A DNA stretch of 64,000 nucleotides, taken from NCBI GenBank assembly GCA_900538575.1, contig UPZA01000004.1, positions 124,001 to 188,000 of the forward strand, given 5' to 3'. This DNA comes from an uncultured Ruminococcus sp. (lineage in GTDB: Bacteria > Bacillota > Clostridia > Oscillospirales > Ruminococcaceae). The translations under genes were made by a program, and so were the position numbers. Below are positions 34,961-42,680 of the stretch, piece by piece. Positions within the stretch are counted from its first letter, which is position 1; every line of letters starts with the position of its first letter. Below the pieces are notes generated by a model. It saw only the letters and a list, made by a program, of their open reading frames with translations, searched no databases and was not told the origin of the DNA.

Positions 34961-36142
34961 ATGCTCAAAAAAATAAAGGAATTAAGACTGAGCATAAAAA
35001 AGCGTCTTGTGATCTCCAATATACTTATGATTGCAATTCCAGTCGCAATTTGCCTGATAATCGGAGCAATCGGTCTTGGATTGGTTTCATGGATTGTGGA
35101 GACTCATTTTGCCAATGTACTGGAATTGGTCGAACAAACAGAAGAGGCGGCAGAATCATACGAGCCGCTGTCTGTGACAATGAAGGTTTCTGCTGTGATC
35201 ATTTTCTTGATTTTTATTTTAACTGTAATTCTTTCCATTTATTTCACTAACCGCTTTTTAACGAATTTTGTATTCAAAAAGATCGAGCAGCCTCTTGAGC
35301 TCCTCGAAGAAGGAGTAGCACAAATCCGTGACGGTAATCTTAATCATAGAATAAATTATAACGATGATACCGAATTTCTCCCTGTGTGCGACGCCTTTAA
35401 CGAAATGGCTGTGCGTCTGAAAGAATCCGTTGAGCGGACAATGAAAAACGAACAGAGCCGCAAGGAGCTTCTTGCAGGTATTTCTCATGATATACGCTCC
35501 CCGCTGACCTCGATTCAGGCTTATGTGGAGGGACTTATTGACGGCATCGCCGATACTCCGGAAAAGCAGAAAAAATATCTGCTTACAATAAAACAGAAAT
35601 CCGAAAGTATTTCAAATATGGTTTCACAGATTTTTAAATTCTCAAAAATGGAGCTTGACGATTATCCGTTGAATCTTGTCATATGTAACATTAAAACTGA
35701 GCTTGAAAAAATAATCCGACCATTAACGGACGAATATGCGCAAAATGGACTTATCATCAATCTGAATGCCGAAAGCTGCGACATTCTGCTGGATGCAGAC
35801 TTATTAAGCCGTATCTGCAATAATCTTTTATCAAACAGTCTGAAACACAATCATAATCAGGAGCCGGAAATAAATATTTATTCAGAAACAGACGACGCTT
35901 CATATATACTGCATTTTGCCGATAACGGTCAGGGCGTGGACGAGCAGTCGATGGATAAACTGTTTGACGTATTCTTCCGCAGCGATTTATCACGTAATCA
36001 TCCTGATAAAGGCAGCGGTCTTGGACTAGCCATTGTTGCAAATGCCGCTGCAAAAATGAACGCTTCCGCCTCGGCGCGCAATGCGTCGAATAACGGTCTT
36101 GATATTATGATAAAATTTCCGAAGGAGTCTGAACAACAATGA
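34961..36142 (+). CDS. Sensor histidine kinase divergent from the phn operon
   Basis: A 393-residue kinase with helices at about 20-45 and 77-97 and a short external loop of about 30 acidic residues. A HAMP linker (about 100-150) follows, then the H-box G-I-S-H-D-I-R-S-P-L (His176) and an ATPase domain with N-N-L-L-S-N-S, D-N-G-Q-G-V and G-S-G-L-G-L-A. AGAGGTG precedes the ATG. It overlaps its regulator by four bases. Its place between phosphonate and lipid genes suggests it may sense phosphate status, but the sequence alone does not prove this. Confidence 0.92.
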   Translation: MLKKIKELRLSIKKRLVISNILMIAIPVAICLIIGAIGLGLVSWIVETHFANVLELVEQTEEAAESYEPLSVTMKVSAVIIFLIFILTVILSIYFTNRFLTNFVFKKIEQPLELLEEGVAQIRDGNLNHRINYNDDTEFLPVCDAFNEMAVRLKESVERTMKNEQSRKELLAGISHDIRSPLTSIQAYVEGLIDGIADTPEKQKKYLLTIKQKSESISNMVSQIFKFSKMELDDYPLNLVICNIKTELEKIIRPLTDEYAQNGLIINLNAESCDILLDADLLSRICNNLLSNSLKHNHNQEPEINIYSETDDASYILHFADNGQGVDEQSMDKLFDVFFRSDLSRNHPDKGSGLGLAIVANAAAKMNASASARNASNNGLDIMIKFPKESEQQ

Positions 36143-36825
36143 ATAAAATACTGATTATAGAAGATGATGAAGCAATCGCGGAAATAGAAAAGGATTATCT
36201 TGAGAACTGCGGCTATGAAGCCGATATTGTTTATGACGGTGAAACAAGTCTGAAAATAGGACTTGATGGAAACTACAGCCTGATACTTCTTGATTTGATG
36301 CTTCCGAAAATGGACGGATTTACCGTCTGCCGCAGACTGCGTGAAAAGCTTGATATTCCGATTCTAATGGTAACGGCAAGACAAGAGGATATTGACAAAA
36401 TCAAAGGTCTTGGACTGGGCGCCGACGACTATATTGAAAAGCCGTTTTCTCCCGCGGTTCTTGTGGCAAGGGTAAAAGCCAATCTTGCGCAGTATGAAAG
36501 AATTATCAAAAAAAGAAAAAATTCTTCCGTCATCACAATAGGAAGTATCAGTCTTAATACCGGCACGCATCGTGTTTATGTTGACGAAAAGGAAATTGAA
36601 CTGAAAAACAAGGAATATGAGCTGCTGAAATTCCTTATGATAAATGTAGATTTAGTATTTGACCGTGAAACGCTATACGAAAAAATCTGGGGCATGGAAG
36701 CTCTCGGAGATAACGCAACGGTAGCGGTACACATAAACAGACTGCGCGAAAAGCTTGAAAAAAAACCGTCAAAGCCTCGCTATATACAGACCGTTTGGGG
36801 CGCGGGCTACAGATTTAAAGCATAA
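36139..36825 (+). CDS. OmpR-family response regulator, partner of the 34961 kinase
   Basis: A 228-residue regulator. The receiver domain has E-D-D at 8-10, phosphorylated Asp52 in L-L-D-L-M-L-P-K-M-D-G, and K-P-F near 103. The winged-helix domain (about 130-226) ends with Q-T-V-W-G-A-G-Y-R-F. OmpR/PhoB-type regulators bind direct repeats one helical turn apart, as found at several places in this window. A terminator follows. Confidence 0.93.
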   Translation: MNKILIIEDDEAIAEIEKDYLENCGYEADIVYDGETSLKIGLDGNYSLILLDLMLPKMDGFTVCRRLREKLDIPILMVTARQEDIDKIKGLGLGADDYIEKPFSPAVLVARVKANLAQYERIIKKRKNSSVITIGSISLNTGTHRVYVDEKEIELKNKEYELLKFLMINVDLVFDRETLYEKIWGMEALGDNATVAVHINRLREKLEKKPSKPRYIQTVWGAGYRFKA

Positions 36826-36840
36826 TTTAATATCGTAGAA

Positions 36841-36866
36841 AGCCGGATTTGTATCCGGTTTTTTTT
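36841..36866 (+). terminator. Intrinsic terminator after the response regulator
   Basis: CCGGAT pairs with ATCCGG around a four-base loop, followed by eight T. Confidence 0.85.
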
Positions 36867-36873
36867 ACCTGTA

Positions 36874-36917
36874 GTTTATCTTTTGATTAACTATGGTTTA
36901 AAAACGCCTTTTATAAT
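36874..36917 (+). promoter_or_regulatory. Promoter region of the lipid cluster with degenerate 11-bp repeats
   Basis: A TATAAT (36912-36917) has no good -35. Instead GTTTATC (36874), GATTAAC (36885) and GTTTAAA (36896) lie at 11-bp intervals. The match is loose and the DNA is AT-rich, so a regulator box is only possible. Confidence 0.35.
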
Positions 36918-36949
36918 AAACCTATCAAAACGACAAGGGAGGAAAAAAA

Positions 36950-37507
36950 ATGAAAACTGCTGACCATTTATTTTTAGGAAAAGCATTATCGGATAAATAT
37001 ATGAAGTCATGTTCTGTTTTGAGTAAAAAGGCGTTCATTTTAGGGAATATTTTTCCCGATATAAATTTCTTCACCTATTTACGAGGCGTAGTTTCAAGAG
37101 GAAAAGTAAGAGGACATAATTACGAAAGCTCCGAAAAATGTATCAGAAAGCTGACTCAAAAAATCCGTAATAAAAATCGGTTCAGTTTTTTGGGATACTT
37201 CAAACTCGGCGAACTTGTTCATTACATTACCGACGCCTTTACTTTTCCGCATAATGATTGCTTTGGAAAAAATCTGAAAAAGCATATGGAGTATGAGGAA
37301 AAATTACACACGGCATTCAGTAAATCAGCGCTGATTATTTATAATTACTTACCTGAGAAATTAAGTCTATTTGAAAGAATTGCAAGACTTCATGCAGAGT
37401 ATCTGCCAAGAGCAGGAACGTATTTATGGGATATAGAACATATCTACAGGGCTGTGCAGATTACAATGAACACTGTATTTATAAAATATCAAAGGGGGAC
37501 GTTATAA
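36950..37507 (+). CDS. Zinc-dependent phospholipase C family protein
   Basis: A 185-residue helical protein resembling the zinc-dependent phospholipase C / S1-P1-like fold. It has an N-terminal D-H-L-F-L-G, G-N-I-F-P-D-I-N (about 32-39), G-E-L-V-H-Y-I-T-D-A-F-T-F-P-H (about 83-97), and a late H-A-E-Y-L, which supply His and Asp ligands. There is no signal peptide, so it may act on the inner membrane face. GGGAGG precedes the ATG. It overlaps the glycosyltransferase gene by one base. Confidence 0.68.
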   Translation: MKTADHLFLGKALSDKYMKSCSVLSKKAFILGNIFPDINFFTYLRGVVSRGKVRGHNYESSEKCIRKLTQKIRNKNRFSFLGYFKLGELVHYITDAFTFPHNDCFGKNLKKHMEYEEKLHTAFSKSALIIYNYLPEKLSLFERIARLHAEYLPRAGTYLWDIEHIYRAVQITMNTVFIKYQRGTL

Positions 37508-38667
37508 TGAAAGTTCTTATAACAACAGATTGGTATGCTCCTGTTATCAACGGTGTAGTTACTTCTGTTTTGAATCTTGAAAGAGAACTCAGAAAAAAAG
37601 GACATGAGGTCAAAATTCTTACTCTTGCACGCGGCCCTCATTCCTATATATCGGAAAATGTTTACTATGTCGGCTCGTTCAGTGCGGGAGCTGTTTATCC
37701 TGACGCAAGGATAAAAATTCCGCTTCACAGCCATCTGATTATTTCAAGGCTGATCAAATGGAATCCGGATATTATTCATTCCCAGTGTGAATTCAGTACG
37801 TTTCTGGCCGCGAAAAAAATCGCAAAGACTCTTAATATCCCAATTGTTCATACCTATCATACCGTTTATGAGGATTACACGCATTATTTTTCTCCGAATA
37901 AAAAATGGGGCAGAAAAGCCGTATCAAAATTCTCTAAATGGATTGCAGATTCATGCAGCAGTATAATCGCTCCTACAGAAAAGGTAAGCGAAATGCTTTC
38001 AGAATATCGTATAAAACCTCCGGTAAATGTTATTCCAACAGGCATAGACCTTGAAAAATTTTATGCAGACGATTTGCAGTCCAATAAAATTATGAAAGAA
38101 AAACTCGGTATTTCGGAAAATGATTTTGTATGTATTTATATCGGCAGACTTGCTAAGGAAAAAAATATTGATGAACTTATAAAAATGCAAACAGATATTG
38201 ACAATACTAATGTTAAGCTTCTTATCGTTGGCGATGGTCCGCAGAGTAAGGAATTGAAAAAAATCACAGATGAATATGGTATTTCAGACAGAGTTATTTT
38301 TACTGGAATGATTCCTCCTAAAGACGTCCCCGCATATTACAAATGCGGAAATGTTTTCGTAAGCGCCTCTACCAGCGAAACGCAGGGACTTACTTATATA
38401 GAGGCTCTGGCAAGCGGACTTCCCGTAATCTGCCGAAAAGACCGATGTCTCGACGGAGTTATAGACGATGTTATAAATGGATTTCAGTACGCAAATCCGA
38501 ACGAGTATTGCGAAACAATTAAAGAGCTTGCTATGAATCCGGAATACGTCGGACGTATGAGCCGCAATGCTCTTAAATCAAGCCGAAAATTCGGTTGCGA
38601 GATATTTGCGGAACGGGCGGAAAAGGTTTACACAGAAGCAATTATAAATAATTTATCCGCTGTTTAA
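37507..38667 (+). CDS. GT4 glycosyltransferase, probably glucosyl-diacylglycerol synthase type
   Basis: A 386-residue GT-B glycosyltransferase. The N-terminal G-V-V-T-S-V (about 16-21), H-T-Y-H-T-V-Y-E-D-Y near 117-126, and the second-domain I-G-R-L-A-K-E-K-N and E-T-Q-G-L-T-Y-I-E-A-L are typical of GT4 enzymes that put a sugar on diacylglycerol. Membrane lipid as acceptor is inferred from family resemblance and from neighbours (phospholipase C and PAP2 families). Confidence 0.82.
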   Translation: MKVLITTDWYAPVINGVVTSVLNLERELRKKGHEVKILTLARGPHSYISENVYYVGSFSAGAVYPDARIKIPLHSHLIISRLIKWNPDIIHSQCEFSTFLAAKKIAKTLNIPIVHTYHTVYEDYTHYFSPNKKWGRKAVSKFSKWIADSCSSIIAPTEKVSEMLSEYRIKPPVNVIPTGIDLEKFYADDLQSNKIMKEKLGISENDFVCIYIGRLAKEKNIDELIKMQTDIDNTNVKLLIVGDGPQSKELKKITDEYGISDRVIFTGMIPPKDVPAYYKCGNVFVSASTSETQGLTYIEALASGLPVICRKDRCLDGVIDDVINGFQYANPNEYCETIKELAMNPEYVGRMSRNALKSSRKFGCEIFAERAEKVYTEAIINNLSAV

Positions 38668-38734
38668 TTTTAATTTAAATTAGGTTTAACAAGCCGAATT
38701 ATAATATATACATTAAATCAAGGAGGTCGTCAAA

Positions 38735-39235
38735 ATGATTGAAAAGGTTAAAAACATAATTATGAACGCCGACTACAAAAAAACTGCGAGGTTCTTTGTT
38801 ATTTTTTCACTGATTGCATTTTTGGTCGGCGGAGCGGTTTCAGCGCTCTCGCTGAAAACACAGATCGGGGAAGTTATTTCCTATCACCAGACATATGAAA
38901 ACGAACATGAAAAATCGGAAACTGAAAATCGTGAAGAAATTTACGCGGCCAGCAAAGAACATGATAAGGAACATTTTCTTGAATCTGCCGACATCACAAA
39001 GCCGTCAATGTTTGCGAAAATCAGCATAGGATTATTCGGCGTAATCTGCGGAATTATCGGCGTTACTTATTGGATTTTGGTTTCGGCTTGGCTCTATAAA
39101 TCTGCTGCCAACGCGTCAATGACCGGAATTCTTTGGGGACTTCTCGGACTTGCTGGAAATATTTTTGCCGTAATTCTTTTCCTTATCGCCAAGGATATAG
39201 TACAGTCGGCAAGAGGTGTAAATCAAAATGCTTGA
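38735..39235 (+). CDS. Unrecognised membrane protein in the lipid cluster
   Basis: A 166-residue protein with helices at about 20-40, 95-117 and 128-152. Between the first two lies a charged Glu/His/Lys-rich stretch of about 50 residues. AAGGAGG lies before the ATG. It overlaps the PAP2 gene by eight bases, so translation is coupled. I do not recognise the family. Confidence 0.65.
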   Translation: MIEKVKNIIMNADYKKTARFFVIFSLIAFLVGGAVSALSLKTQIGEVISYHQTYENEHEKSETENREEIYAASKEHDKEHFLESADITKPSMFAKISIGLFGVICGIIGVTYWILVSAWLYKSAANASMTGILWGLLGLAGNIFAVILFLIAKDIVQSARGVNQNA

Positions 39236-39770
39236 CGTTGAATTTTCAATTCTGGATTTTATTCAGAATCAATTTCGGACACCATTCGGAGATTTTGTTA
39301 TGCTGCTGATTTCAAAGCTGGGGAACGGCGGCATAATATGGCTTGTTTTATCGGGGTTGCTTTGCGTTTTCCCGAAATACCGAAAAGCCGGCGTTACAAT
39401 GCTGACAGCGCTTGCGCTTGACGTTTTGTTATGCAATGTTATGCTGAAACCTCTTGTCGGCAGAATGCGTCCGTTTACCGTAAATACAGGCATGGAGCTT
39501 CTGATAAACGCTCCGAAGGATTTTTCTTTTCCATCGGGACATACGGCGGCTTCTTTTGCGGCAGCCTTTGCACTGCTTTTCGTCAAAAACAAGCTGTGGA
39601 TTCCGTCTATGATTCTTGCTTCGCTGATTGCCTTTTCCAGACTGTATCTGTATGTCCATTATCCGACAGACGTGCTGGCAGGCATACTCCTTGGTCTGAT
39701 TGTCGGCGTTGCTGCAAATGTAATTTGTCGTCTTGCAGAACCGCATATCAGGAAAATAATCAAATCATAA
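39228..39770 (+). CDS. PAP2-family phosphatase
   Basis: A 180-residue membrane phosphatase with about five helices. The full three-part signature is present: K-P-L-V-G-R-M-R-P, F-P-S-G-H-T-A (about 102-108) and S-R-L-Y-L-Y-V-H-Y-P-T-D (about 138-149). These enzymes remove phosphate from phosphatidate or isoprenyl pyrophosphates. Here, after a phospholipase-C-like and a lipid-glycosyltransferase-like gene, phosphatidate or phosphatidylglycerophosphate is a fair guess. Confidence 0.9.
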   Translation: MLDVEFSILDFIQNQFRTPFGDFVMLLISKLGNGGIIWLVLSGLLCVFPKYRKAGVTMLTALALDVLLCNVMLKPLVGRMRPFTVNTGMELLINAPKDFSFPSGHTAASFAAAFALLFVKNKLWIPSMILASLIAFSRLYLYVHYPTDVLAGILLGLIVGVAANVICRLAEPHIRKIIKS

Positions 39771-39895
39771 TCTGCTATATGAACATAAAATACAAGAAAT
39801 TATGGAACGGTTATGCATAAAACAGAAAATAATATACATCATATGATTTACCATCTCAGTAGCTCTTGTTATTCTCGAATCATTGTAACGGAATT

Positions 39896-39911
39896 TTTAC
39901 AAGCTTGTAAA
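39896..39911. promoter_or_regulatory. 16-bp palindrome, candidate operator
   Basis: TTTACAAGCTTGTAAA is a perfect palindrome 15 bases upstream of the -35 of the EamA gene. A dimeric regulator could bind it. Confidence 0.45.
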
Positions 39912-39926
39912 TTCTGTACCAATGCA

Positions 39927-39955
39927 TTGAATTTCAATTATAAACATGGTATAAT
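39927..39955 (+). promoter_or_regulatory. Promoter of the EamA gene
   Basis: TTGAAT (39927-39932) and TATAAT (39950-39955) are 17 bases apart. Confidence 0.75.
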
Positions 39956-39986
39956 CAATAAATACTGAATTTAAGAGGGTTTGAAT

Positions 39987-40400
39987 ATGTGGTTTGTATT
40001 TGCTCTTTTATCTGCCGTATTTGCGGCTCTTACATCTATACTTGCCAAAGTGGGAATTGAAGGTGTAAATTCTAATCTTGCAACCGCTTTGAGGACGTTT
40101 GTAGTATTAGCTATGGCATGGGGAATGGTTTTTATAACCGGTACTCATAATGGCATTACTGAAATAAGCAGAAAAAGCTGGATTTTTCTAATACTTTCAG
40201 GACTGGCTACAGGAGCTTCATGGCTTTGCTATTACAAAGCGCTGCAAATGGGCGACGCGTCTAAAGTAGTGCCTATTGATAAACTAAGCGTTGTAATCAC
40301 GCTCATTCTTGCATTTGTTTTTCTTCATGAGCAGTTTACTGTGAAATCTGCAATTGGGGCAACGTTGATTACAATCGGAACAATTATTATGGTGATTTAA
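39987..40400 (+). CDS. Half-size EamA/DMT-family transporter
   Basis: A 137-residue protein with about five hydrophobic helices, equal to one EamA repeat (common members have two, about 300 residues). The end D-K-L-S-V-V-I-T-L-I-L-A-F-V-F-L-H-E matches the family. Single-repeat forms exist and act as dimers, so it need not be broken. I chose ATG at 39987, with GAGGG upstream; a TTG six bases earlier is possible. Substrate unknown. Confidence 0.82.
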   Translation: MWFVFALLSAVFAALTSILAKVGIEGVNSNLATALRTFVVLAMAWGMVFITGTHNGITEISRKSWIFLILSGLATGASWLCYYKALQMGDASKVVPIDKLSVVITLILAFVFLHEQFTVKSAIGATLITIGTIIMVI

Positions 40401-40418
40401 GCGTAATAATATTAGAAT

Positions 40419-40458
40419 ATGAAATGCCTATATACTCCGATGAGCATTTCATGTTTTA
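40419..40458 (+). terminator. Probable terminator after the EamA gene
   Basis: ATGAAATGC pairs with GCATTTCAT, followed by GTTTTATT. The loop is 16 bases. Confidence 0.5.
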
Positions 40459-40513
40459 TTGGATTTCTCTTAATTTAAATAAGCAGAGATTATAAAACTG
40501 TTACAAAAAATTT

Positions 40514-40556
40514 AAAAGAGTAAAACAAACAATAAAGTTTGTTCTACTCTTTTTCT
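40514..40556 (+). terminator. Second hairpin terminator
   Basis: AAAAGAGTAAAACAAAC pairs with GTTTGTTCTACTCTTTT with one mismatch, followed by T-rich sequence. It may belong to the element that left the fragment after it. Confidence 0.65.
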
Positions 40557-40558
40557 TT

Positions 40559-40714
40559 ATCCCTTCCGTTCAGATTCCTATTACATACGGTATAACTGAA
40601 ATTCAGAATCCCATTTACTATGAAGTAAACGGAATTCGCACTCTTTACGGTACTTGCTACATGGAAATAGATAACGAAACTGTAAAAGAACGTTTTTGCT
40701 TAAAAATTAAATAA
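40559..40714 (+). pseudogene. C-terminal fragment of an unidentified protein
   Basis: An open frame of about 51 codons reads like real protein (Y-G-I-T-E-I-Q-N-P-I-Y-Y-E-V-N-G, then R-T-L-Y-G-T-C-Y-M-E-I-D). It starts directly after a terminator and lacks a start codon with ribosome site. It is probably the end of a gene whose front has been lost. Family not recognised. Confidence 0.35.
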
Positions 40715-40749
40715 ATAAAGCGACAGGGAGTGATCCTTGCCGCTTTATT
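40714..40749 (-). terminator. Intrinsic terminator after the small dockerin gene
   Basis: AATAAAGCG pairs with CGCTTTATT; on the minus strand a T-rich tail follows. Confidence 0.65.
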
Positions 40750-40771
40750 ATCTGCATATTATTCATAAGTA

Positions 40772-41407
40772 TTATTTTGGCAAATTCGCAATACCAAGTA
40801 AATAATTAGTTAATAAATCACTGTCATTTTGAGTTGGAGCGCCAAAACTTCCGTCTACATCTGCTGCTTTTAACTGTGATTCAGAAAGTGAAATTTGACC
40901 TTTTAAATATTTTGAAAGCATTAACAAATCGTTAGACAAAACTTCTCCGTCCATATTTATATCTCCTACAAGTATAGATGTGCAAGAAACTTTTGATTTT
41001 GAAATATTAGAACCGTTTGTATTTTTTACGCTTGTAATGTCAACCGATACAATATCGTTTATATTGGTTACGTTATTTAAAGCGTCAAAAGAAACGACCA
41101 TTAATGTTCCGGCTGAGCTTGGAGCCGGTGTCTTATTATATGATATATCTATTCCTGTATCAAGTACGGAAAAACCATGAGTTCCGCCTAAATTTCCAAT
41201 ATAAACCTTTTTTACATCAGTTTCATTAAAATTATATCTAAACTGAGCGTCCATACTTGAAACTCCTGAACCGGCAATTACATCAAAGTAATATCTGTAT
41301 GTTTTATTTAGGTTGGAAGCTGCATCTGCAATAAATAACGAACATACTGATGCGGCAGTAACTGCGGTGCAAATTAATGAGGTCAAAATTTTTTTATATT
41401 TTTTCAT
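40772..41407 (-). CDS. Small secreted protein with cohesin-like domain and dockerin
   Basis: A 211-residue exported protein. A signal peptide covers about 1-29. Residues about 35-145 form a beta-rich domain whose pattern (Y-Y-F-D-V-I-A-G, then G-T-L-M-V-V-S-F-D-A and V-S-V-D-I-T-S-V) resembles cohesin or carbohydrate-binding sandwiches. A C-terminal dockerin-type pair follows: G-D-I-N-M-D-G-E-V near 148 and A-D-V-D-G-S-F-G near 182, the second loop carrying an insertion. It could be an adaptor or scaffold accessory that joins cellulosome parts. Transcribed alone. Confidence 0.72.
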   Translation of the reverse strand: MKKYKKILTSLICTAVTAASVCSLFIADAASNLNKTYRYYFDVIAGSGVSSMDAQFRYNFNETDVKKVYIGNLGGTHGFSVLDTGIDISYNKTPAPSSAGTLMVVSFDALNNVTNINDIVSVDITSVKNTNGSNISKSKVSCTSILVGDINMDGEVLSNDLLMLSKYLKGQISLSESQLKAADVDGSFGAPTQNDSDLLTNYLLGIANLPK

Positions 41408-41496
41408 ATTTTATTCCTTTACATCATGTTATTGGATTTTGCTAAAGAAACAGTTCCTCTCTCTGAAGGAAATAAAAATCGATCATGATCAATATT

Positions 41497-41525
41497 ATTA
41501 TATAACATATTTTGGTATAATTCAA
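41497..41525 (-). promoter_or_regulatory. Promoter of the small dockerin gene
   Basis: On the minus strand TTGAAT (41525-41520) and TATAAT (41502-41497) are 17 bases apart. A GATCATGATC palindrome (41481-41490) lies near the transcription start. Confidence 0.65.
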
Positions 41526-41538
41526 CATTTTTGTAAAT

Positions 41539-41557
41539 TGTTTACAAAATGTTTACA
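41539..41557 (-). promoter_or_regulatory. 11-bp-spaced repeat TGTTTACA, candidate activator box
   Basis: The 8-mer TGTTTACA occurs twice on the plus strand, at 41539 and 41550, exactly 11 bases apart, and ends 14 bases before the -35. TTGTAAA at 41531 forms an inverted copy. The repeat fits the same TGTTYAYA pattern as the boxes before the GH9 gene and near 59352. Confidence 0.5.
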
Positions 41558-41593
41558 ATTACTATCTGATATTGACACAAGCAAAAAACGAAA

Positions 41594-41879
41594 GCCGCTA
41601 TAAATAACGAATTCCTTTAACACTATTACGAACATAAGAGTAAACCCTAACGCCCTTTAACCTATTACTTAATATCACTAAAATGATAGTTTCCGCTTTT
41701 TTGTCTGTAAATTTATTAATTGTTTTACTATGCTTAATTACAATAAATTAATATCCAAACTGCGCAGAAACGTATTTCTAAAATGCTATATTAATGTCAG
41801 ATGAATTATTTATACTATTTAAGCACACTTTTCGGCATTAATATAAAAATATAAATATCTTTTTTTATTTTCATATATT
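41594..41879. other. Intergenic region, nothing recognised
   Basis: About 290 AT-rich bases between the small dockerin promoter region and the end of the TPM gene. I find no open frame with a ribosome site, no clear terminator and no RNA gene. Confidence 0.4.
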
Positions 41880-42668
41880 TTAAAATTTGCCGGAGCTTCC
41901 TCCGTGAGTAGAACCGGAAGAGCTTGAATGGGTACTGCTTCCTCCGCCGTCTGAAGAAACTGTTTCTTTTTTAACCTTACTGATACTTTTATACAGAAAA
42001 ATTTCTCGTCCGCCCGTTATTCTCACAGAACCGTTTCTTACATATGAATTTGCATTATGCTGCGGTCTGACGCTTTTTAACTGACCTTTCAATATAAATG
42101 TAACTGCAATAGCCAAAATCAGTCCCGCAATAGCTGCTATAACCGCGATCTTTATATAATACGAAGGCGTTTTAATCTTGTTATATACGTCAAACGGTTC
42201 TCCGCCGTCTGCTTGTTTAATAAACTTACCGCACTGTTTTATAAAGGTCGTAAAAGCGCAGTAAAAATCATTGTCGGCAAGGTCGTCTTTCATACTGTCA
42301 ATTATAAATTCCTGACCGTAATCGGTAAAGACTTCTATACCGTAGCCTTTCGTGGATATTGCCCAGTCTCTTGCCTCCATACTTATAAGAAAAAGAATAC
42401 CGTCCTCAGCATACCCATTATAATCATAAAAATCATCCGCAAATTCATTAGGAGTTTTGCCGTTTAGAGAATCAACGGTCAATAGAACTATATCCATATT
42501 GTATTTATCCGACAGATCCTCAATATTTTCCGATAGTTTCTCTATCTCCTTATCTTCAAGAAGTCCGGCTTCATCTATAACATAATTATCTCTATCTGCC
42601 GCAGCCGCAACAGAAAAAATTGAAAAACAAACAAAAACAGTCAGAAAAATTCCAAATAATCTTTTCAT
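41880..42668 (-). CDS. TPM-domain membrane protein (YdjH/YgcG type)
   Basis: A 262-residue protein. A signal peptide (about 1-24) leads to an external TPM domain (about 27-150) with V-I-D-E-A-G-L-L and G-I-L-F-L-I-S-M-E-A-R-D-W. A membrane helix lies at about 172-192. The tail is Ser/Gly/His-rich and ends in K-F. In B. subtilis the similar YdjH, encoded with YdjG and YdjI, helps hold PspA at the membrane. The two partner homologues sit directly upstream here. Confidence 0.83.
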   Translation of the reverse strand: MKRLFGIFLTVFVCFSIFSVAAAADRDNYVIDEAGLLEDKEIEKLSENIEDLSDKYNMDIVLLTVDSLNGKTPNEFADDFYDYNGYAEDGILFLISMEARDWAISTKGYGIEVFTDYGQEFIIDSMKDDLADNDFYCAFTTFIKQCGKFIKQADGGEPFDVYNKIKTPSYYIKIAVIAAIAGLILAIAVTFILKGQLKSVRPQHNANSYVRNGSVRITGGREIFLYKSISKVKKETVSSDGGGSSTHSSSSGSTHGGSSGKF

Positions 42669-42680
42669 CAGCTTACCACC

